Source of the DNA: JAAZKO01 sp964432115
GTDB taxonomy: Bacteria; Patescibacteriota; Microgenomatia; UBA1400; PJMF01
Assembly: GCA_964432115.1 (NCBI GenBank)
Contig: CAYSMC010000009.1
Coordinates: forward strand, 1 to 26,409
Length of the DNA: 26,409 bases
Reading direction: 5' to 3'
Numbering within the stretch: the stretch's first letter is position 1; every line of letters starts with the position of its first letter. The position numbers and the translations under genes are program-made. Shown here one piece after another: positions 1 through 6,321 of the stretch. The notes below the pieces were generated by a model. That model made no database searches, had not been told where the DNA came from, and saw only the letters and a list, made by a program, of their open reading frames with translations.

Positions 1-815
1 TTGTTAATTTTTTTAATTAATAAAAAAATAAAAAATATACATAAAGTTAAAATGGCAGTTACAGATTGAGTTAATAAACAAATAATCAGGGCATTAATTA
101 ACAGCAAAATGTTGATTATTTTTTTTCTTGGCCGATGGTCAATGAGTAAGATAGTGAATATAGTTAGCGTGCCCGCTAAAATATTGGGATGAGCAGTGCT
201 ACCATAGGGCAAGATTTTTTCAACATTAAAAAATTGACCGTGACTAATAGCTGCAAAGTGTTGCAAATTGCTTTCGCCAAAAATGTAATATGGTGCCAGA
301 GATGCTTGTTTAAAGAATTGATAATAGGCTAAAAAACTTTGCCAGATAATACTAAGGAGCAAGGCTTGATAAACAAACTTTTGTTTTTTTTGATCATGAT
401 GTATGACACTAATCAAAAAGATGATTAACAAAACCCTAAAACAAGCAATGATTAAATTTAAATTAAACTGAAGGAATTGATTAATAAAAAAAATACTTAG
501 TAAGATTAAAATAATTTTATCAATTTTTTTTAATTTAATTTTATTTTTTTTAAAAATTTGATAATTTTTTTTGCTGAATAAAAAAATAAAAAAATTGATT
601 AATAACAAACAATCGAAGACATAAATTTTTGGGATTAGATAATCAACTAATAAAGCATTAACGTAAGCTCCGTTTGTGGACAATTTAAAAAATAAATTAC
701 TGCTAAAACTAAATACAGTAATTAATAGGAGTAGCTGTTTAAATTTTTCCCACCAGTCGTGCTTGGAATTTTTTTTGAGCAGTAGCCACCACCTGTTGGC
801 GAATTGGTTCAACAT
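1..815 (-). CDS. O-antigen ligase/Wzy-like polytopic membrane protein (5' part, runs off the left edge)
   Basis: An uninterrupted frame reads leftward from an ATG at 815 to the window edge, giving 271 residues with no stop. The start MLNQFANRWW is short, basic and aromatic. About eight hydrophobic segments follow, for example QLLLLITVFSF, KIILILLSIFFI and AILTLCIFFIFLLI. The segment YGSTAHPNILAGTL resembles the loop motif (G-x-x-x-HPN-x-xA) of the O-antigen ligase/Wzy family, whose members polymerise or ligate lipid-linked glycans at the cytoplasmic membrane. The C-terminal half, with the large periplasmic loop, is missing. The ATG lies 77 nt inside the end of pheT, in the +1 frame, so translation is probably coupled to pheT. 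No later ATG precedes the first membrane segment. The family call is by motif and topology only; another multi-pass glycan-handling protein is possible. Confidence 0.7.
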   Translation of the reverse strand, partial: MLNQFANRWWLLLKKNSKHDWWEKFKQLLLLITVFSFSSNLFFKLSTNGAYVNALLVDYLIPKIYVFDCLLLINFFIFLFSKKNYQIFKKNKIKLKKIDKIILILLSIFFINQFLQFNLNLIIACFRVLLIIFLISVIHHDQKKQKFVYQALLLSIIWQSFLAYYQFFKQASLAPYYIFGESNLQHFAAISHGQFFNVEKILPYGSTAHPNILAGTLTIFTILLIDHRPRKKIINILLLINALIICLLTQSVTAILTLCIFFIFLLIKKIN

Positions 816-2778
816 CTTCTTTACTTAGGTTGTTATTTTTATCTTGATAAATAATTTCAAAAGTATAGTTATTTTGGTAAATATCCAACAAATTAAAGTC
901 TTTAATTCTAGAATTAACTTTAATCAAGGTACTAATTAAATCACCGACAGCAATCTGTTTTTTTAAGGTAAAAGTTAATTGTTCAATAATGGTACTATGT
1001 TGATTGCTTTTTTGATAATTGGGATAAAATTTCGCAACTTTAAATAAGTTATTTAATTTAATTTCTAGACCTATTAGGCTCTTATCTAGAACATGTAAAT
1101 AGCCTAGTAGAATGCGCTCTTCTCCATTTTTGATTAGCAGTTTGGCGCTTTGTTGGTAAATGGAATGATTTTTAGCCATAATTTCCTCTACCAGCAGTTC
1201 AACTTCCTTTTTTTTCAATACAAAAAAATGTTCAAGAAGCAATTCAAAATCTCCCTTAACTTGACGAAGACTTTTTCGACTTAACATTGACAAATAGTCC
1301 TCTTGTTTAGGTAAATCATTTTTTTGTGGATGATAAAGTCTAGCGATTTCAAATAATTGCCAATCATCATTTTGAATGTTATTGTGCATAACACTGATCA
1401 GTGATGGTAAGATTGAACGACGTAAATAACTATTTTCCTCTTTCAGTGGATTTTGTAATTTGAGGTGTTTAGCTAAAGGGTAACCAGACATTAAAGCTTC
1501 TGCCTCACTCACTAGAGAGTAACTGTAAATTTCTTGCCAGGCAAGATGAGCCAAGAACTGTTTCAGGCGTTGTTCAAAATCAAAAAACTTTTGATATGGA
1601 CGATCAGTGGGTATAGTTCCAGTCATGAGCTGACTAGGCAAATTATGATAACCATAAATTCGAGCAATTTCTTCAATAATGTCAGCTGAAATTTCTAGAT
1701 CGCTGCGGTAAGTAGGAGCAATAATTTCAAATTTTTCTCCCTCTTTTTGTTTGATGATTTTTACTTGACAATCTAAATCTCGTAAAATAGTAACAACTGT
1801 AGAATTGGGCAGATCTAAGCCCAGATAATCTTTAATGGTTTGCTTATTTAAGATAATTTTATTACCTCTTCTGCGATTGGGGAAATAATCGTAAATTGGG
1901 CTAGCAACTTGCGCTTTAGCTAATTTTTCTAATAAATAAACAGCATATTTTAAGACGCGTTCAGCTAAATATGGATCAACTCTTTTTTCATTAAGTTGAG
2001 CTGCTGTGGTGCGGATGGCGTGAGCCATGGAAGCGTGTCTCACTTTATGCGGATTGAGTGATTCCATCCAAAACAAAATATTTTTTGTATTATGATCAAC
2101 TCCGGTGTTGAGCATTCCTTTTACACCTGGTAAATCAATAATTTCTCCAGCCGCATTTTCAAAAACAATTTCTCCACCCACCGTTTGATGGGTTTCTTTG
2201 TCTAAAGTGATAAATTTTTTGCCTGGTTTTGCTTCTTTAATAAAAATTTTGCCACCCATTTGCATAATTGTGTCATAATCAAAAACATGACAAGGATGAC
2301 CGAGTTCATGAGTGACATAGTTACTAATATCCACGACAAGATCATGAATATTAATGCCGACTGCTTGTAAACGGTTTTTGATATATTGGGGGCTGTCTTG
2401 TTGCTTGATATTAGTCAAAACCACTGCCATTACTCTCCTAATGTGATCGGTTTCATAAACAATCTCTGGCAAAGGTAAACGATCTTGGGTTTGTTGTTTA
2501 ACTTCAGGCCAAGTTTTTTTCATCATTCGAGCAGTCAAGCCAGCTCTTTTCAGAATGGTGACTGCTTCGCGGGCAATGCCCTCAATAGACATCATGTCAA
2601 CGCGATTAGTGCTCACTTCAATATCATAAATTTGGTCTTGACTGCCATCGGCTAATTTAACCCTATTGCATCTTTCGACAGATGGTCCACTTAAAGAAAG
2701 AAACTTTTGAATATCTTCAGGTTTAACTTTGCTTGAAAGATACTCAGTGAGCCAACTATGTGGGATTAAAATATTCAT
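739..2778 (-). CDS. pheT: Phenylalanyl-tRNA synthetase beta subunit, short form
   Basis: PheT is the non-catalytic subunit of the (alpha-beta)2 enzyme that charges tRNA-Phe in the cytoplasm; the B3/B4 domain edits mischarged Tyr. The protein is 679 aa against about 800 usually. The N-terminus (MNILIPHSWLTEYL) runs almost directly into YDIEVSTNRVD at residues 51-61, a motif found near residue 150 in full-length PheT. The EMAP/OB-type tRNA-binding domain is therefore absent. B3/B4 follows (LGHPCHVFDYD), then B5, the catalytic-like core, and a C-terminal FDX-ACB anticodon-binding domain (LLDIYQNNYTFEIIYQ...LSKEDVEP). It lies 39 nt downstream of pheS and is co-transcribed with it. The downstream membrane-protein gene overlaps its end. 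The single-domain loss looks like the lineage form, not a defect, because the frame is intact. Confidence 0.95.
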   Translation of the reverse strand: MNILIPHSWLTEYLSSKVKPEDIQKFLSLSGPSVERCNRVKLADGSQDQIYDIEVSTNRVDMMSIEGIAREAVTILKRAGLTARMMKKTWPEVKQQTQDRLPLPEIVYETDHIRRVMAVVLTNIKQQDSPQYIKNRLQAVGINIHDLVVDISNYVTHELGHPCHVFDYDTIMQMGGKIFIKEAKPGKKFITLDKETHQTVGGEIVFENAAGEIIDLPGVKGMLNTGVDHNTKNILFWMESLNPHKVRHASMAHAIRTTAAQLNEKRVDPYLAERVLKYAVYLLEKLAKAQVASPIYDYFPNRRRGNKIILNKQTIKDYLGLDLPNSTVVTILRDLDCQVKIIKQKEGEKFEIIAPTYRSDLEISADIIEEIARIYGYHNLPSQLMTGTIPTDRPYQKFFDFEQRLKQFLAHLAWQEIYSYSLVSEAEALMSGYPLAKHLKLQNPLKEENSYLRRSILPSLISVMHNNIQNDDWQLFEIARLYHPQKNDLPKQEDYLSMLSRKSLRQVKGDFELLLEHFFVLKKKEVELLVEEIMAKNHSIYQQSAKLLIKNGEERILLGYLHVLDKSLIGLEIKLNNLFKVAKFYPNYQKSNQHSTIIEQLTFTLKKQIAVGDLISTLIKVNSRIKDFNLLDIYQNNYTFEIIYQDKNNNLSKEDVEPIRQQVVATAQKKFQARLVGKI

Positions 2779-2817
2779 TGATCCTTTATTTTATGCATTG
2801 TTTTTGATTTTTTATGT

Positions 2818-3882
2818 TTAAAATTGTTCTAAAAAGTCTCGCTCGGCTGAATAAAAGAGACGAATGTCGTCAACATTTAAACCTTGTTTGAGAGTATAAC
2901 TACGTTCTATTCCCCAACCAAAAGCAAAACCCCGATATTTTTTACTATCAATACCTCCGGCTTTTAGCACATTGGGATGCACCATGCCCGCCCCACCAAC
3001 TTCATGCCAGCCAGATTTGCAAAAGCGACAATTGACTTTTTGCTTGTTTTTATTTTTTATATAACCTGTTCCGCCACAAATTTGACAGCTAAAATCGACT
3101 TCAAACGATGGTTCGGTAAATTTAAAATGAAAAGGTCGAATGCGACTTTTAGTTTTTGGGCCAAAAAATTCTTTAGCAAAATAATCGATAGTACCTTTGA
3201 GATGTTGAATATTAATGTCTTTATCGATCACTAAACCTTCAAACTGATGAAACATTTGGGTGTGAGTGTTGTCACTCTGACGTCGATAACAGCGACTAAT
3301 ATTAATCATCCGAATGGGCAATTGATTTTTAATTCTTTCCATTTCCCTGACTTGACCATTAGAGGTATGAGTGGTTAACACCATTTTTCCCAATTGTGGA
3401 TGAGCAGTCTGATCGACAAAAAAGGTTTCCCATTCATCTCGAGCCGGATGATTATCTGGCATATTGAGAGCGGCAAAGACATAATGATCCCAATCCACTT
3501 CAGGGTAGTTGCCTCGAACAAAGCCAATTCTTTCAAAAATTTGACTAATTTCTTCGATAGCTTGAGAAACCGGATGCAGGTGACCGATGTTTTGTTTAAT
3601 TCCTGGCAAACTTAGGTCAAGTCGTTGTTGAGATTGATTTTTTTTGTCTTGAAGATTACTAATGCTTTGTTCCAGATCATTTTTTAATTGATTTAAAATT
3701 TGACCAAAGTCTTTTTTATCATTATTTTTCAGATCTTTGATTTGAGCAGCTAATTGATTGAATAAGCCTTTTTTACCCAGATATTTGCTAATTAATTTTT
3801 CTAATGTTAGTTGTTTCAGTTCTAACTGAAATTGACTAAGTAATTCTTGACTTTGTTTAACTAAATCTTGGTAATGAGACAT
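2818..3882 (-). CDS. pheS: Phenylalanyl-tRNA synthetase alpha subunit
   Basis: Catalytic subunit: activates Phe with ATP and transfers it to tRNA-Phe. Residues 1-85 form a helical, probably coiled-coil tRNA-binding arm. The class II core follows, with motif 2 around ISRCYRRQSDNTHTQMFHQFEG (split here at residues 195-216) and motif 3 at GFAFGWGIERS near 318-328. The family signature GGAGMVHPNVL is at 296-306. Just before it is a possible zinc knuckle, C266-x2-C269 and C285-x2-C288, where E. coli PheS has a shorter segment. Length 354 aa is close to the usual 330-350. The start is ATG at 3882, with only a weak purine-rich stretch upstream. The gene follows a small ORF and an attenuator-like leader after rplT, and precedes pheT. 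Confidence 0.97.
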   Translation of the reverse strand: MSHYQDLVKQSQELLSQFQLELKQLTLEKLISKYLGKKGLFNQLAAQIKDLKNNDKKDFGQILNQLKNDLEQSISNLQDKKNQSQQRLDLSLPGIKQNIGHLHPVSQAIEEISQIFERIGFVRGNYPEVDWDHYVFAALNMPDNHPARDEWETFFVDQTAHPQLGKMVLTTHTSNGQVREMERIKNQLPIRMINISRCYRRQSDNTHTQMFHQFEGLVIDKDINIQHLKGTIDYFAKEFFGPKTKSRIRPFHFKFTEPSFEVDFSCQICGGTGYIKNKNKQKVNCRFCKSGWHEVGGAGMVHPNVLKAGGIDSKKYRGFAFGWGIERSYTLKQGLNVDDIRLFYSAERDFLEQF

Positions 3883-3946
3883 TGCTTAATTGTTCTTTCT
3901 TGTGTTTCTCTTTGTATTTTAACAGTTTTCATAAAGATTGAGCAAA

Positions 3947-4132
3947 CTACTTAAAATTACACAAGCCTAGGCGACACAATTTAGCTAAGCGGTGTAATTT
4001 GGGGCCACTCTGTTTTAATAAGGGTTCACACTGTGCTGATAGTGGTAAATTGAGCAATTGAGCCTCAATCAAATTAATGTTTGACACTGTTGCTAGATTT
4101 GCTTTGCTTATTTGCTGTTTTTCTTTTGGCAT
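3947..4132 (-). CDS. Small hypothetical protein between the attenuator and pheS (61 aa)
   Basis: An ATG-started 61-codon frame begins 8 nt after the T-run of the attenuator and ends 64 nt before pheS. The product starts MPKEKQQISKANLATVSN and ends with a Cys/Leu/basic stretch (LHRLAKLCRLGLCNFK). It has no membrane segment and I recognise no family. There is no Shine-Dalgarno-like sequence before the ATG. The last third of the frame coincides with a long inverted repeat (3954-4000), so the region may instead be untranslated structured leader RNA. The position, translated only on readthrough of the attenuator, would let it act as a spacer or a second leader. Coding status is uncertain. Confidence 0.35.
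   Translation of the reverse strand: MPKEKQQISKANLATVSNINLIEAQLLNLPLSAQCEPLLKQSGPKLHRLAKLCRLGLCNFK
3954..4000 (-). repeat. Long inverted repeat (RNA hairpin) upstream of pheS
   Basis: The arms AAATTACAC (4000-3992) and GTGTAATTT (3962-3954) are perfect 9-bp complements on the minus strand. Inside them GCTTAG can pair with CTAGGC (one G-U), giving about 15 bp interrupted by a small internal loop. There is no long T-run after it, so it is not a canonical terminator. It could be an RNA stability or ribosome-access element for pheS. Confidence 0.55.
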
Positions 4133-4140
4133 TTTAAATT

Positions 4141-4164
4141 AAAAAACCCCGCTCTTTGGCGGGG
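4141..4164 (-). terminator. Intrinsic terminator (attenuator) between rplT and pheS
   Basis: On the minus strand CCCCGC (4164-4159) pairs perfectly with GCGGGG (4152-4147) around a 6-nt loop, followed directly by six T (4146-4141). This is a textbook Rho-independent terminator. Its 5' arm is also fully complementary to an upstream segment (4201-4195), which would make termination conditional. Confidence 0.9.
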
Positions 4165-4201
4165 GTGATTGTTTATAAAGCTACAAAACCACTACCCCGC
4201 C
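4158..4201 (-). promoter_or_regulatory. Antiterminator hairpin of the pheST leader
   Basis: GGCGGGG (4201-4195) pairs with CCCCGCC (4164-4158). After a 2-nt bulge, GTGGTT (4192-4187) pairs with AATCAC (4170-4165, one G-U), giving about 13 bp. This hairpin uses up the whole 5' arm of the terminator. Its 5' arm contains the last two sense codons and the TAG stop of the leader ORF, so a ribosome finishing the leader would block it and favour termination. Confidence 0.75.
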
Positions 4202-4260
4202 CTCTTTCTAAAGAACTTTTGACCTAAACAATAGTAGCGTGATAATAGTGACAAATTCAT
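4192..4260 (-). CDS. Leader peptide of the pheST attenuator (22 aa, pheM-like)
   Basis: ATG at 4260 opens a 22-codon frame ending in TAG at 4194-4192. The product begins MNLSLLSRYYCLG and ends QKFFRKRAG; the tandem Phe codons TTC-TTT are at 4215-4210. With standard footprints (about 15 nt beyond the first P-site base), a ribosome stalled with the first Phe codon in the A site would end near 4203. That is just before the antiterminator arm at 4201. A ribosome at the stop codon would cover the arm. There is no Shine-Dalgarno, but a -10 box ends 9 nt before the ATG, so translation may be leaderless. E. coli pheM has the same genomic position and logic but is shorter and richer in Phe. Not homologous by sequence; assigned by architecture. 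Confidence 0.7.
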   Translation of the reverse strand: MNLSLLSRYYCLGQKFFRKRAG

Positions 4261-4269
4261 AGACAATTA

Positions 4270-4298
4270 TTTATATACTTATTTTTGGCTTTTGACAA
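4270..4298 (-). promoter_or_regulatory. Promoter of the pheS leader, inside the end of rplT
   Basis: TTGTCA (4298-4293), a 17-nt spacer, then TATAAA (4275-4270). The -35 and most of the spacer lie in the last codons of rplT. The predicted start falls within a few nt of the leader ATG at 4260. Confidence 0.65.
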
Positions 4299-4632
4299 CA
4301 ATTTCTTTAAAAGTATCAAAATCACTAACAGCTAATTCACTCAATACTTTGCGATTAAGAGCAATTTTAGCTTTTTTGAGATTATTGATGAATCGAGAAT
4401 AATTAAATTGATGATTAATTTGTTTTAACCCGGCATTAATTCGGATAATCCAAAGTTTACGCATATCTCTTTTGCGCAGCTTACGACCAATATAGGCATA
4501 TTGACCAGCGTGCAACAAAGCTTCTTTAGCCCTTTTATACAAGCGACTATTAGTTCCTCGAAAACCTTTGGTTAATTTTAAAACTTTTTTGTGGCGATGT
4601 CGTCTGACGACACCGGTTTTAGTTCTTGGCAT
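4279..4632 (-). CDS. rplT: 50S ribosomal protein L20
   Basis: An essential early assembly protein of the large subunit that binds 23S rRNA. At 117 aa it is full length. The lysine/arginine-rich N-terminus (MPRTKTGVVRRHRHKKVLK) is followed by the conserved KGFRGTNSRLYKRAKE and the GRKLRKRDMRKLWI-type segment of L20. It is 17 nt downstream of rpmI and ends the infC-rpmI-rplT operon. Its 3' end also carries the promoter for the pheST leader. In E. coli and Bacillus, L20 represses its own operon through rpmI or infC leader structures. I see no recognisable L20 leader motif here, though one would be hard to see by eye. Confidence 0.97.
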   Translation of the reverse strand: MPRTKTGVVRRHRHKKVLKLTKGFRGTNSRLYKRAKEALLHAGQYAYIGRKLRKRDMRKLWIIRINAGLKQINHQFNYSRFINNLKKAKIALNRKVLSELAVSDFDTFKEIVVKSQK

Positions 4633-4649
4633 AATAACTTTCTGACAAT

Positions 4650-4853
4650 TTAATTAAGACCGAGCATTTTTCTAATTTTTTTAGCGTAAGCACCCCTAAC
4701 TTCAACGGGAATCCGATAATTGCGAATAGCTTTTTTGCTTTTATTTCTTCTGAGGTGGCGACGATTCTGAATTCGTCTCATTACTTTACCACTACCAGTA
4801 ATATGAAAGCGACGAGCTGCCCCTTTTCTAGTTTTAACTTTAATTTTTTTCAT
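4650..4853 (-). CDS. rpmI: 50S ribosomal protein L35
   Basis: A small (67 aa), highly basic large-subunit protein. The family pattern KVKTRKGAARRFHITGSGK at the N-terminus and HLRRNKSKKAIRNYR in the middle are clear. The ATG at 4853 lies 14 nt inside the end of infC and is preceded by TAAGGA, a good Shine-Dalgarno, so it is probably translationally coupled to infC. rplT follows after 17 nt. The order infC-rpmI-rplT is the widely conserved bacterial one. Confidence 0.96.
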   Translation of the reverse strand: MKKIKVKTRKGAARRFHITGSGKVMRRIQNRRHLRRNKSKKAIRNYRIPVEVRGAYAKKIRKMLGLN

Positions 4854-5418
4854 GATTTTCCTTACTTTTGTCCTCTTTGCCTAGTGGCGCTAGTTGAGCC
4901 TGAAGTTTTTTGCCAATCAGTCTCGGTTCAATTTCAACTTTGCCGACATCTTCAGCATCGTGAATGACTCTAGCAAAAACTTCATAACCAGCCTCTTTAT
5001 AGGCGATTTGTCGTCCTCTAAAGAAGAGGGTAATTTTAACCTTATGCCCCTTAGTTAAAAAGTCTTTTAACTGTTTGAGTCTGGTTTGATAGTCACCTTC
5101 TCCTATCACTGGTGAGAAACGCAATTCTTTAAGATCTTGAATTTTAGATTTTTTTCGATTATCAGCTTCTTTTTTCTTGAGCTGATATTTAAATTTTGAT
5201 AATTCAATAATCTTAACAATTGGCGGTTGAGCTTTATCAGTAATTAATACTAAGTCTTTCTCTGCGTCCATTGCTTGTTGAAAAGCTTCTCTGGACGACA
5301 TGATGCCCACCATTTCTCCATGTTCTGTTAAAACGCGCACTTCTGGAAAGCGAATATTAGTATTCGCTTTCACAAATAAGCTATCTCTTTTATGTTTGTT
5401 ATATTTTTTTCTGATCAC
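4840..5418 (-). CDS. infC: Translation initiation factor IF-3
   Basis: IF-3 binds the 30S subunit, prevents premature 50S joining and checks start-codon and initiator tRNA pairing. At 192 aa both domains are present. The N-domain is near residues 15-80 (FVKANTNIRFPEVRVLTEHGEMVGIMSSREAF). A lysine-rich linker leads to the C-domain with KDLRFSP-like KELRFSPVIGEGDYQTRL and KVKITLFFRGRQIAYKEAG. The tail (KSKENHEKN) is short and charged. The start is GTG at 5418. IF-3 genes often use non-ATG starts, linked in E. coli to autoregulation (AUU there); GTG is milder. CTCAGGTG gives a minimal Shine-Dalgarno. First gene of the operon, with two candidate promoters upstream. Confidence 0.96.
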   Translation of the reverse strand: MIRKKYNKHKRDSLFVKANTNIRFPEVRVLTEHGEMVGIMSSREAFQQAMDAEKDLVLITDKAQPPIVKIIELSKFKYQLKKKEADNRKKSKIQDLKELRFSPVIGEGDYQTRLKQLKDFLTKGHKVKITLFFRGRQIAYKEAGYEVFARVIHDAEDVGKVEIEPRLIGKKLQAQLAPLGKEDKSKENHEKN

Positions 5419-5430
5419 CTGAGGTTTAGA

Positions 5431-5436
5431 ATTATA
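5431..5436 (-). promoter_or_regulatory. Proximal -10 box of infC
   Basis: A perfect TATAAT lies 12 nt before the GTG start. No good -35 is visible at 16-18 nt. If used, the 5' UTR would be only a few nt. Confidence 0.45.
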
Positions 5437-5515
5437 CTATAAATTAAACAAAAAACTAGTAAGTAATCTCTGGAAAAGATTCTCTTTTTTAAAGATTAAT
5501 TAATTTCCAGCGCTT

Positions 5516-5524
5516 ATTATAACA
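5516..5524 (-). promoter_or_regulatory. Distal extended -10 promoter of infC
   Basis: TGTTATAAT on the minus strand matches the extended -10 consensus (TGnTATAAT). Transcription from here would give a leader of about 90 nt. That leader would start with an inverted repeat, CTGGAAA...TTTCCAG (arms near 5510-5503 and 5476-5469), which could host regulation of the ribosomal-protein operon. Confidence 0.5.
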
Positions 5525-5547
5525 CGAGACATTAGACAGCAAACAGA

Positions 5548-5576
5548 TTGATTTGCTAGTCGTCATCAAGTATAAT
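5548..5576 (+). promoter_or_regulatory. Promoter of tRNA-Val
   Basis: TTGATT (5548-5553), a 17-nt spacer and a perfect TATAAT (5571-5576). The predicted start is about 12 nt before the mature tRNA 5' end. Confidence 0.75.
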
Positions 5577-5594
5577 TCAGGACGTTTAGTGATC

Positions 5595-5668
5595 GAGCTT
5601 GTAGCTCAGTTGGTTAGAGCGCTTCGTTGACATCGAAGAGGTCAGAGGTTCGAGTCCTCTCAAGCTCA
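5595..5668 (+). tRNA. tRNA-Val (GAC)
   Basis: The cloverleaf is complete: acceptor GAGCTTG/CAAGCTC, D arm GCTC...GAGC, anticodon stem CTTCG/CGAAG around loop TTGACAT (anticodon GAC), and T arm AGAGG-TTCGAGT-CCTCT. The discriminator is A. CCA is not encoded, so tRNA nucleotidyltransferase must add it. The acceptor 3' arm AAGCTC can also pair with GAGCTT downstream (5683-5688, followed by T), which may help end transcription. Confidence 0.97.
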
Positions 5669-5671
5669 CGT

Positions 5672-5701
5672 TTGATAATTAAGAGCTTTTTAGTTTTAGA
5701 T
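5672..5701 (+). promoter_or_regulatory. Possible promoter of the unknown gene at 5713
   Basis: TTGATA (5672-5677), an 18-nt spacer and TTAGAT (5696-5701), 11 nt before the ATG. Moderate match only; readthrough from the tRNA promoter is an alternative. Confidence 0.35.
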
Positions 5702-5712
5702 AGATTTTGTAT

Positions 5713-6321
5713 ATGACTGACGAAAAACAAGAACAAAGTAATTTACCAGAGGAAACAGTTATATTTCCCAAAAAAATTACTGAGTTGCCCAGAAATTATT
5801 ATTTTTATGGTGATCCCGCTGCAGTTATTGATCGGGCTACTGAGTTAGCAAAATTAGATGGTGATCCACGTTTGCAGGATCAGCGCCAATTACTTGCCCA
5901 AGAAGTTTTAAATTTTTGTCCAGTGCCCTTTTTAGATGAACTAATTGAAGCTTTAACTTCAAATACACAAGAAGCAGGCGAAAAATTGAGAGACAAGGCT
6001 AAGCGTTATGATATTAATTTGTATGCTAATAATTATTCAGAAGAAGAAAAAAATCAAATTGCCAGCTTGGCTTTAAAGATCTTAAACGAAAAAATTCTTA
6101 ATACCAATGTTGAGCAAGTTTTACCAATTCTTCTTTTTGTTCAGGAATATATCAGAAAACAAACTCTCTACAAATCTATTGTTGATCGGGAAGTGCTTTA
6201 TTTGGAAGCTAAAAAATCACAGCTGAGTGATCAAATTAATCTTAAACAAGAAGAACTAGCTGATGGTCAGAAAACAATATTTTTGGAGTTTTTAGGAAAA
6301 TTGAGTAGTTCGGATTTTTAA
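5713..6321 (+). CDS. Hypothetical protein (202 aa), acidic and helical
   Basis: I do not recognise this protein. It starts MTDEKQEQSNLPEE, has no signal peptide or membrane segment, and is mostly predicted helical. A Glu/Lys/Gln-rich C-terminal stretch (LYLEAKKSQLSDQINLKQEE) could form a short coiled coil. The central part has a Pro-containing hydrophobic patch (LNFCPVPFLDELIEAL). ATG 5713 was chosen over an in-frame TTG at 5707 because it is the stronger codon and keeps a short leader after the possible -10 box. It follows tRNA-Val by 44 nt and converges with the next gene so tightly that the two stops share the bases TTAA. Codon use looks like the neighbours, so it is probably expressed. 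Confidence 0.7.
   Translation: MTDEKQEQSNLPEETVIFPKKITELPRNYYFYGDPAAVIDRATELAKLDGDPRLQDQRQLLAQEVLNFCPVPFLDELIEALTSNTQEAGEKLRDKAKRYDINLYANNYSEEEKNQIASLALKILNEKILNTNVEQVLPILLFVQEYIRKQTLYKSIVDREVLYLEAKKSQLSDQINLKQEELADGQKTIFLEFLGKLSSSDF

Noticed and set aside
2977..3234. Plus-strand open frame opposite pheS
   Set aside because: It lies wholly antisense to a clear pheS with intact motifs and encodes no recognisable protein.
3916..3946. Separate promoter for pheS (TTGCTC, N18, TAAAAT)
   Set aside because: The -35 is weak, and the region is already served by the leader promoter; AT-rich sequence gives such matches by chance.
4141..4260. T-box riboswitch upstream of pheS
   Set aside because: The leader is only about 120 nt. 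No good match to the T-box sequence AGGGTGGNACCGCG or a specifier stem is visible, and the leader ORF explains the paired hairpins better.
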